A stretch of 6,412 bases of DNA from Bacillota bacterium (lineage in GTDB: Bacteria; Bacillota; UBA4882; UBA8346). Location: NCBI GenBank assembly GCA_028282485.1, contig JANQHU010000428.1, positions 1 through 6,412 of the forward strand. Reading direction: 5' to 3'. Positions 1 to 5,402 of the stretch are shown here, one piece after another; positions within the stretch are counted from its first letter, which is position 1; every line of letters starts with the position of its first letter. The notes under the pieces were generated by a model. It ran no database searches. It worked only from the letters and a program-made list of their open reading frames with translations, and was not told where the DNA came from. The position numbers were made by a program, and so were the translations under genes.

Positions 1-606
1 AACGAAGAGTTAGCTAATCGCTTGAGGATCTACAGTCTTCACGGGCTGAGCCGTAATGCCTGGAATCGTTATACAGCCGCGGGTTCTTGGTCTTATGACA
101 TAGAGTCCCCTGGTTATAAATATAATATGACTGATATGCAGGCGGCTTTAGGACTGGCTCAATTACAGAAGTTAGCTAAAATGCAGGAGATTCGTGAAGC
201 TTATGCCCAAGAGTATCAAAAAGAATTGGCCCCGATTCCCGAATTGATTCTGCCTTTTGTGGACCCCCAGCATCGCCATGCTTGGCATCTTTATGTGATT
301 CGAGTCAAAGAGGAGTTGTTAGCCATTGACCGACAGCAATTCATTGAGGAATTAAAGGCGGCAAATATCGGAACTAGTGTCCATTTTATACCCATTTACC
401 GCCATTCTTATTACCGGGAGCATTTTGGTTTTCGGGCTGAAGATTTTCCGGTTACGGAAGAGGTATTTCGGGGAGTTATTTCTCTGCCCCTTTATCCCAA
501 GATGAACAAAACTGATGTGGTTGATGTAATTGAAGCCGTAAAAAGAATAGTAAGTAAATATCGTATGAATATAGGAGGGGAATTATTTGCAGGTTGCAGC
601 ACTTGA
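1..606 (+). CDS. DegT/DnrJ/EryC1/StrS sugar aminotransferase, ArnB/PseC-like (C-terminal part, 5' truncated)
   Basis: The reading frame is open from base 1, so the gene begins upstream; 201 codons are visible before TGA at 604-606. The visible part resembles the C-terminal half of PLP-dependent nucleotide-sugar aminotransferases, which move an amino group, usually from glutamate, to a keto sugar on a UDP/GDP/TDP carrier. Supporting motifs, numbered from the window edge, are LHGLS at 13-17, PGYKYNMTD at 37-45 followed by QAALGLAQL, HAWHLYVIRV at 93-102, IGTSVHFIP at 123-131 and SLPLYP at 161-166. The GYKYN-TD block and the HAWHL block match the ArnB/PseC subgroup better than the NSRLD subgroup. 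The Asn in KYNMTD is the residue that in family dimers reaches the neighbouring subunit's PLP phosphate. The catalytic lysine would lie just upstream and cannot be checked. The last dozen residues are encoded by the next gene's ribosome-binding region and look like an overlap by-product. The exact sugar substrate cannot be read. Confidence 0.93.
   Translation, partial: NEELANRLRIYSLHGLSRNAWNRYTAAGSWSYDIESPGYKYNMTDMQAALGLAQLQKLAKMQEIREAYAQEYQKELAPIPELILPFVDPQHRHAWHLYVIRVKEELLAIDRQQFIEELKAANIGTSVHFIPIYRHSYYREHFGFRAEDFPVTEEVFRGVISLPLYPKMNKTDVVDVIEAVKRIVSKYRMNIGGELFAGCST
573..579 (+). promoter_or_regulatory. Shine-Dalgarno site selecting the TTG start at 587
   Basis: AGGAGGG lies 7 bases before TTG at 587-589. 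It is a near-perfect anti-16S match, and no ATG or GTG in the downstream frame is placed equally well. The site sits inside the last codons of the upstream aminotransferase gene, so ribosomes finishing that gene pass over it, which favours translational coupling. Confidence 0.85.
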
Positions 607-1702
607 CCTAACTAGACAGAGCGAAAATTTAGCAGTTAGTTTAGATGAGGTTTTTCAACGGGTTTTAAATAGCGGTAACTATATTTTAGGGGAAGAAGTT
701 AACGCTTTTGAAGAAAAAATGGCTAATTATTTGGGAGTAGATTATGCCCTTGGAGTTGCTAATGGTAGTGATGCATTAGTATTGGCATTAAAAGCCTTAG
801 AAATAGGTCCGGGAGATGAAGTAATAGTACCCGCTTTTGCTTTTTTGGCTACGGCCAGCTCAGTTAGTCTGGTGGGAGCCACTCCAGTTTTTGCAGATGT
901 TAGTGAGAATGATTATAATCTGGATTTAAATTCCGTTAGGCAAAAGATTACCGAGAAAACGAAAGCCCTTATCCCGGTCCACCTTTTTGGAATGCCGGTG
1001 GAGATGGAGCCCTTAATGGAGTTAGCCGCACAACACCAGTTGGCGGTAATTGAAGATACGGCTCATGCTCTGGGGTCGACTTATGGCGTAGAACCAGTCG
1101 GTACTTTCGGAGATATCGGAACCTTTAGTTTTTTCCCTACTAATAATTTAAGTTGCTTGGGTGATGGGGGAATGGTAGTCACTAATCGGGAAGATTTGGC
1201 GAAAAAACTACAAATGCTCCGATTCCATGGCGCTAAGGCAAAGAATCATTATGAGCTACTGGGTTATAACAGTTGTTTAGATAGTCTGCAAGCAGCTTTT
1301 TTAAATGTAAAGCTGCCCCATTTAAATGCCTGGAATAATGCCCGACGTCTCATAGCCACCAACTATCGAACTGCCTTTGAAGATATTAAAGAAATAGTTC
1401 TTCCGGAGGATTCGGAAGGACATTCTTATAATCAGTTTACTATTCTTACTAGTAAACGGGATGGTCTGCGTAAGTATTTGGCTAAAAATGGAATTAGTAC
1501 GACTATCCATTATCCCAAAGGATTACACTTACAACCACTCTTTCGGCATTTGAATTATCAAGAGGGAGATTTACCAGTTACGGAAAAACTATCCCAGAGA
1601 GTACTTTCTTTACCTATTTTTCCTGAACTAACTAAGGAAGAGCAGAATTTTGTAATTGGCAAAGTAATGGAATTTTATCAAGAACGGAGAGGTGAACGAT
1701 GA
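587..1702 (+). CDS. DegT/DnrJ/EryC1/StrS-family protein lacking the PLP-binding lysine
   Basis: This 371-residue protein has the normal length and full fold signature of fold-type I sugar aminotransferases. It shows NGSDAL at 59-64 (PLP phosphate region), GPGDEVIVPAF at 74-84, HLFGMPVEM at 132-140, IEDTAHALG at 155-163 (Asp157 should face the pyridine nitrogen), LGDGG at 191-195, YNSCLD at 227-232, IHYP at 307-310 and SLPIFPEL at 341-348. The family lysine belongs in the FFP(T/S)KN motif. Here it reads FFPTNN, with Asn186 (AAT, 1142-1144) in the lysine position, so no internal aldimine with PLP is expected. NSR is NSC at 228-230. The frame is otherwise intact, with no stops or indels, so this is not an obvious decayed gene. 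The TTG start is set by the upstream Shine-Dalgarno site. The gene overlaps the upstream aminotransferase by 20 bp and the next gene by 4 bp. It may be a non-catalytic partner, a regulator, or an enzyme of altered chemistry (in the family, ColD uses His in place of Lys). Family is certain; activity is unknown. Confidence 0.93.
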   Translation: MQVAALDLTRQSENLAVSLDEVFQRVLNSGNYILGEEVNAFEEKMANYLGVDYALGVANGSDALVLALKALEIGPGDEVIVPAFAFLATASSVSLVGATPVFADVSENDYNLDLNSVRQKITEKTKALIPVHLFGMPVEMEPLMELAAQHQLAVIEDTAHALGSTYGVEPVGTFGDIGTFSFFPTNNLSCLGDGGMVVTNREDLAKKLQMLRFHGAKAKNHYELLGYNSCLDSLQAAFLNVKLPHLNAWNNARRLIATNYRTAFEDIKEIVLPEDSEGHSYNQFTILTSKRDGLRKYLAKNGISTTIHYPKGLHLQPLFRHLNYQEGDLPVTEKLSQRVLSLPIFPELTKEEQNFVIGKVMEFYQERRGER

Positions 1703-2958
1703 TGATAGGTCATTTTAAAGATCCGGCTTTAAAAGCGGAAGGGCAAAAATTAATTGAGTGGGCTGATGCTAGTATGCCCGTCTTAGGAGCAATTCGGAAA
1801 GAATGGCAAAAAACCAAGCCCCTAAACGGGATTAGAATTGGGGCTTGTCTACATGTAACTACCGAAACTGCTAATTTAATGCGAACTCTCAAGGAGGGTG
1901 GCGCTAGTGTGGCTTTGTGCGCTTCTAATCCGCTTTCAACTCAGGATCCGGTAGCGGCGGCTCTAAATATGGTTTACGAGATTCCTACTTATGCGATTCG
2001 GGGCGAGGATGATACCGTTTATTACCAACATATTAATAAGGTGCTTGATCTGCAGCCGCAGATTACCATGGATGATGGAGCAGATCTGGTTAATACCTTA
2101 CATTCGAAGCGGCAGGATTTGATTGAAGGAATTGTTGGTGGTACCGAAGAAACCACTACCGGAGTGATTCGTTTAAAAGCAATGGAAAAACAAGGGGTTT
2201 TAGAATATCCCATCGTTGCTGTCAATGACGCTCTCACTAAACATATGTTTGATAACCGTTACGGGACTGGTCAATCAACCATTGACGGCATTATCCGGGC
2301 TACTAATCATTTGATTTGTGGGAGTAATTTTGTAGTGGCTGGTTATGGTTGGTGTGGCCGAGGTTTAGCAATGCGGGCCCGGGGAGCGGGAGCAAATGTA
2401 ATTGTTACCGAAATTGATCATTTAAAGGCTTTAGAAGCCTCAATGGATGGTTTTACCGTTTTACCCATGGCAGAAGCTGCTCCCATAGGAGATATTTTTG
2501 TAACGGTGACTGGTAATTGTAAAGTGATTGACCAAAAGCATTTTGAGTTAATGAAAGATGGAGCTGTGGTTTGTAATTCCGGCCATTTTGATATCGAGAT
2601 TAATCTCAGTGCCTTGGCAGAGTTAGCCAAAGCCAAATACGAGCCTCGCCGTAACGTCACTGAATATATTTTAAATGATGGCAGAAAAATTCGTATTTTA
2701 GCGGAGGGACGCTTGGTTAATCTGTCGGCTGCGGAAGGTCATCCAGCAATGGTAATGGATATGAGTTTTGCCAACCAAGCTTTGGCCGCCGAATATATGA
2801 TAACTAGAGCTAAAGATCTGCAAAAAGCAGTCTATGCGGTTCCACAAGAAATTGACCAGAAGATAGCTCGGTTAAAGTTAGAGAGTAAGAAGATTAAAAT
2901 TGATACATTAACCAAAGAACAGCAGCATTATCTGGAAAGCTATGATATCGGAACCTAG
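1699..2958 (+). CDS. ahcY: S-adenosylhomocysteine hydrolase (adenosylhomocysteinase)
   Basis: This cytoplasmic NAD-dependent enzyme reversibly splits S-adenosylhomocysteine into adenosine and homocysteine, relieving inhibition of SAM-dependent methyltransferases. The 419-residue protein carries the family landmarks in order: HVTTETANL at 52-60, DDGADL at 125-130, EETTTGV at 150-156, NDALTKHMFDN at 176-186, the Rossmann motif GYGWCGRG at 215-222, GHFDIEIN at 295-302 and GHPAMVMDMSFANQAL from 347. By alignment to the human enzyme, Asp126, Glu151, Lys181, Asp185, Asn186 and His296 fill the catalytic positions. Thr190 stands where many forms have Cys. The protein ends at YLESYDIGT and lacks the C-terminal KP--YRY tail of longer forms. 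Both traits fit the short thermophile/archaeal-type clade. In that clade some members act on S-inosylhomocysteine (Methanocaldococcus), so substrate preference is open. The start is ATG 1699 within ATGATG, overlapping the previous stop as ATGA, with a GGAGAGGTG ribosome site just before; the second ATG at 1702 is also possible. Confidence 0.97.
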   Translation: MMIGHFKDPALKAEGQKLIEWADASMPVLGAIRKEWQKTKPLNGIRIGACLHVTTETANLMRTLKEGGASVALCASNPLSTQDPVAAALNMVYEIPTYAIRGEDDTVYYQHINKVLDLQPQITMDDGADLVNTLHSKRQDLIEGIVGGTEETTTGVIRLKAMEKQGVLEYPIVAVNDALTKHMFDNRYGTGQSTIDGIIRATNHLICGSNFVVAGYGWCGRGLAMRARGAGANVIVTEIDHLKALEASMDGFTVLPMAEAAPIGDIFVTVTGNCKVIDQKHFELMKDGAVVCNSGHFDIEINLSALAELAKAKYEPRRNVTEYILNDGRKIRILAEGRLVNLSAAEGHPAMVMDMSFANQALAAEYMITRAKDLQKAVYAVPQEIDQKIARLKLESKKIKIDTLTKEQQHYLESYDIGT

Positions 2959-2991
2959 GGTGGACTGGCAAATTTGGCAGCAATTGTTGGT

Positions 2992-2996
2992 GGAGG
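2992..2996 (+). promoter_or_regulatory. Shine-Dalgarno site for the HD-GYP gene
   Basis: GGAGG, within a longer GGTGGAGG, lies 6 bases before ATG at 3003. It supports that start in the 44-bp gap after ahcY. No hairpin followed by a T-run and no good promoter is seen in this gap, so the gene is probably expressed from the upstream transcript. Confidence 0.75.
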
Positions 2997-3002
2997 ATTG
3001 AG

Positions 3003-4664
3003 ATGTTTTCCGTTTTAGTAAGTTATTTAGCCTTATTATTACTAACTAGTATTTTACTGGTATTGTTTGCAATTAATATTTTAAAGAATAATCGAAATTC
3101 AAATTCAAAAGCCTTCGCCATGTTGACTATTTTTATGATCATCTGGTCAGTTAATAGTGGAATTTCTTTCTTTTGTCAAACGATTGATGAGATTATGCTT
3201 TGTAAAAAAATTGAATACATCGGGGTTATTTTAGTTCCGGTTTTTTGGTTTGTCTTTGTCTCCCTGTTTACTTTTCATGATAAATGGCTCAGAAAACCAG
3301 GTTTTTATTTGATTTTTTTAGAACCCCTATTTGCCTTTTTTGCCATTTGGACTAATGAGAAATTTCATTTATTTTGGCGTGATGTCAGTATAGAAAAGAT
3401 CGAATCCTTATTTTATTTGATCACCGTGAATAATTTTGGCTTTTGGGCCCATACGGTTTATTCCTATTTTCTGATTATCATCGGGGCGTTAATCTTGATC
3501 TTTTCTTTAATACGATTTCCCAGTCTGTATCGCGGCCAGTTTAGCGCCTTACTATTGGCGCTATTCTTTCCCTTTATTGTCAATGTTTTTTATGTCTTTC
3601 GAATTTTTCCTTTTGTTAATCAAGTAATTGATCCCACGCCCCTGGGATTTTCCCTAACTATATTGGCCATTGGTTGGGGAATGTCTAATTTTAAATTACT
3701 CAGAATAATGCCAGTAGCTAAAGATGCTATTTTTGAAAATATGAGTGATATTGTCATTGTTATTGATCAAAACAACCGAATTGTCGATCTTAATCCGGTA
3801 GTCGGTCGTGAATTTTCGCTAGATTATGCCGATGCGATTGGTAAAAAGGTGGATAGATTATTCAAGGGTTGGTGGGGTTTATTAAAATATCTGGAAGATA
3901 GTGAAATAATTCATTTTAATAAAGAGATTTCTTATGAAAAAAATGGGGTAACTCGCGACTTTGATTTACAGATTTCTCCATTGAGAAACCGGAGAAATAG
4001 TTTGCTAGGGCGACTAGTAGTTTTGCATGAGATTACGGAACGGAAACAAGCGGAAGTATTACGCTATAATTTGCAACAATTGCAAGAAACCGTGGATGAA
4101 ATTATTCAGGTGATTGCCTTAATTGTGGAGATGCGGGATCCTTATACAGCTGGCCATCAGAAGCGAGTTGCCAAGTTAGCTAGTGAAATTGCCCGAACTA
4201 TGGGTTTGGCAGAGGAGCAAATTTCGCAAATTCGAACCGCTTCTTTGGTTCATGATATTGGTAAAATCTATATTCCGGTGGATATTTTAAATAAACCGGG
4301 CAAAATTAATGATATTGAGTATAATATGATTAAGACTCATCCTCAAGTTAGCTATGATATTCTCAAAACTATTGATTTTCCTTGGCCCATTGCCCAAATT
4401 GTTTATCAGCATCACGAGCGGGAAGACGGCTCCGGTTATCCTTGTGGTCTGACTGGCTCCGACATCTTACTGGAAGCAAAGATTATTGGGGTAGCGGATG
4501 TGGTGGAGGCGATGTCCATCTATCGCCCTTACCGGGAAGCATTAGGACTTACGGCGGCTTTAGAAGAGATTAAGAAAAATAGTGGAATTCTTTATGAAAC
4601 TAATATTGTAGAGGCTTGTTTGAAAGTAGTAACCGAAGGTGATTATCAATTTGAGGCTGATTAA
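3003..4664 (+). CDS. Membrane-anchored 7TM-PAS-HD-GYP protein, predicted c-di-GMP phosphodiesterase
   Basis: The 553-residue protein has three parts. Residues 1-230 hold seven hydrophobic segments (about 3-27, 38-58, 70-91, 100-117, 147-170, 178-201, 212-229). The last begins DPTPLGFSLTI, typical of the seven-helix sensor region known from histidine kinases (HisKA_7TM). Residues about 241-347 form a PAS domain, from AIFENMSDIVIVID to LVVLHEITERK, followed by a helical linker. Residues about 365-553 form an HD-GYP domain: His385 in TAGHQKRV, the HDIGK motif at 417-421, His446 in KTHP, His470-His471, DGSGYP at 475-480 and Asp499 in GVADV. All metal-ligand positions seen in active HD-GYP enzymes appear filled, so hydrolysis of cyclic di-GMP on the cytoplasmic face is predicted. 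Ser450 replaces the Gly usual in HP--GY-IL, a small change. It is a sensor with a phosphodiesterase output instead of a kinase. The signal sensed is not evident. It lies 44 bp after ahcY and 33 bp before the response regulator. Confidence 0.93.
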   Translation: MFSVLVSYLALLLLTSILLVLFAINILKNNRNSNSKAFAMLTIFMIIWSVNSGISFFCQTIDEIMLCKKIEYIGVILVPVFWFVFVSLFTFHDKWLRKPGFYLIFLEPLFAFFAIWTNEKFHLFWRDVSIEKIESLFYLITVNNFGFWAHTVYSYFLIIIGALILIFSLIRFPSLYRGQFSALLLALFFPFIVNVFYVFRIFPFVNQVIDPTPLGFSLTILAIGWGMSNFKLLRIMPVAKDAIFENMSDIVIVIDQNNRIVDLNPVVGREFSLDYADAIGKKVDRLFKGWWGLLKYLEDSEIIHFNKEISYEKNGVTRDFDLQISPLRNRRNSLLGRLVVLHEITERKQAEVLRYNLQQLQETVDEIIQVIALIVEMRDPYTAGHQKRVAKLASEIARTMGLAEEQISQIRTASLVHDIGKIYIPVDILNKPGKINDIEYNMIKTHPQVSYDILKTIDFPWPIAQIVYQHHEREDGSGYPCGLTGSDILLEAKIIGVADVVEAMSIYRPYREALGLTAALEEIKKNSGILYETNIVEACLKVVTEGDYQFEAD

Positions 4665-4682
4665 GCGAGCTAAATGTGAAAC

Positions 4683-4689
4683 AAGGAGG
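4683..4689 (+). promoter_or_regulatory. Shine-Dalgarno site for the response regulator gene
   Basis: AAGGAGG lies 8 bases before ATG at 4698. It fixes the start of the response regulator in preference to the in-frame ATG three codons later (MPGM). It is one of the strongest ribosome sites in the window. Confidence 0.85.
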
Positions 4690-4697
4690 CGGGAGCG

Positions 4698-5402
4698 ATG
4701 CCCGGAATGATTGCGATAGTTGAAGATGAAATTAATATCATTGAATTAGTAAAGTATAATTTAGAACGGGAAGGATTTAGCGTGATTTCGGCTACTGATG
4801 GTAAAGCGGGTTTGGAAATAGTTACTAACAAGTTGCCGGACTTAGTAATTTTAGATTTAATGATGCCGGAAATGGATGGGATTACGGTTTGTAAAAAATT
4901 ACGGGCTAATCCGGAAACCAAAGCGATTCCGATTATTATGCTCACTGCTAAAAGCGAGGAAGCCGATCGGGTTTTGGGATTAGAGATGGGGGCCGATGAT
5001 TATGTTACCAAACCCTTTTCACCCCGGGAATTAACTGCGCGCATTCGGGCTGTTTTACGGCGGAGTTGGAATAATGATGATACCGACGAACCAGCCACTT
5101 TAGAGTATGGTGATATTCGCATGAATTTGCAAAACCATGTAGTGCGGATTAAAGAGCAGGAGATTGAATTAACCCCCAAAGAATTTGATTTTTTAAAGCT
5201 TATGCTTCTGCATCCCGGACGAGCTTATACAAGAGAATTTTTATTAGAACATTTATGGGGCTATGAGTATTTTGGGGATACCCGAACTGTGGACGTGCAT
5301 GTGCGAAGAATTAGGCAGAAAATCGAAAAAAATCCAGCAGATCCTAAATATTTAGAAACGGTGAGAGGCATTGGTTACCGTTTGCGAGTTGATGAGAGAT
5401 GA
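4698..5402 (+). CDS. OmpR/PhoB-family DNA-binding response regulator
   Basis: This 234-residue protein has a complete receiver plus winged-helix architecture. The receiver (about 3-122) has the acidic pair Glu9/Asp10 in VEDE, phospho-acceptor Asp53 in ILDLMMPEMDG, Thr83 in MLTAK, and Lys105 in YVTKPFSPREL. The C-terminal DNA-binding domain (about 135-234) has the ELTPKEFDFLKLML segment, DTRTVDVHVRRIRQKIE as recognition region, and VRGIGYRL in the wing. On phosphorylation by its partner kinase it should dimerise and bind direct-repeat operators. The ATGA overlap with the kinase gene downstream indicates that the two form a cognate pair. The sequence is closest in style to the PhoB/PhoP group that controls phosphate starvation genes. 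No pst or phoU gene is in the window to confirm that, so the regulon is left open and no gene symbol is given. Confidence 0.95.
   Translation: MPGMIAIVEDEINIIELVKYNLEREGFSVISATDGKAGLEIVTNKLPDLVILDLMMPEMDGITVCKKLRANPETKAIPIIMLTAKSEEADRVLGLEMGADDYVTKPFSPRELTARIRAVLRRSWNNDDTDEPATLEYGDIRMNLQNHVVRIKEQEIELTPKEFDFLKLMLLHPGRAYTREFLLEHLWGYEYFGDTRTVDVHVRRIRQKIEKNPADPKYLETVRGIGYRLRVDER

Noticed and set aside
1815..1847. Perfect 8-bp inverted repeat CAAGCCCC / GGGGCTTG with a 17-base loop near the start of ahcY.
   Set aside because: It lies in codons of a conserved AhcY segment (KPLNGIRIGAC), has no T-run after it, and a repeat of this length is expected about once by chance in a window this size.
2426..2440. 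Hairpin AGGCTT-tag-AAGCCT inside ahcY.
   Set aside because: The stem is short, sits in the middle of a coding region and has no following T-tract, so it is not a terminator.
2942..3001. A 19-codon ORF starting inside the end of ahcY (ATGATATCG) and ending one base before the HD-GYP start codon.
   Set aside because: It has only a weak ribosome site (GGAA), no recognisable domain, and covers the natural space for the next gene's Shine-Dalgarno site. A coupling leader is possible but nothing positive supports it.
4382..4573. Plus-strand 63-codon frame inside the HD-GYP gene.
   Set aside because: It is out of frame with the well-supported HD-GYP domain and has no protein signature of its own.
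4620..4649. Promoter-like TTGAAA, 18-base spacer, TATCAA upstream of the response regulator.
   Set aside because: The -10 element matches only 4 of 6 positions and it lies in HD-GYP coding sequence. In AT-rich DNA such matches are common, so it is too weak to annotate.
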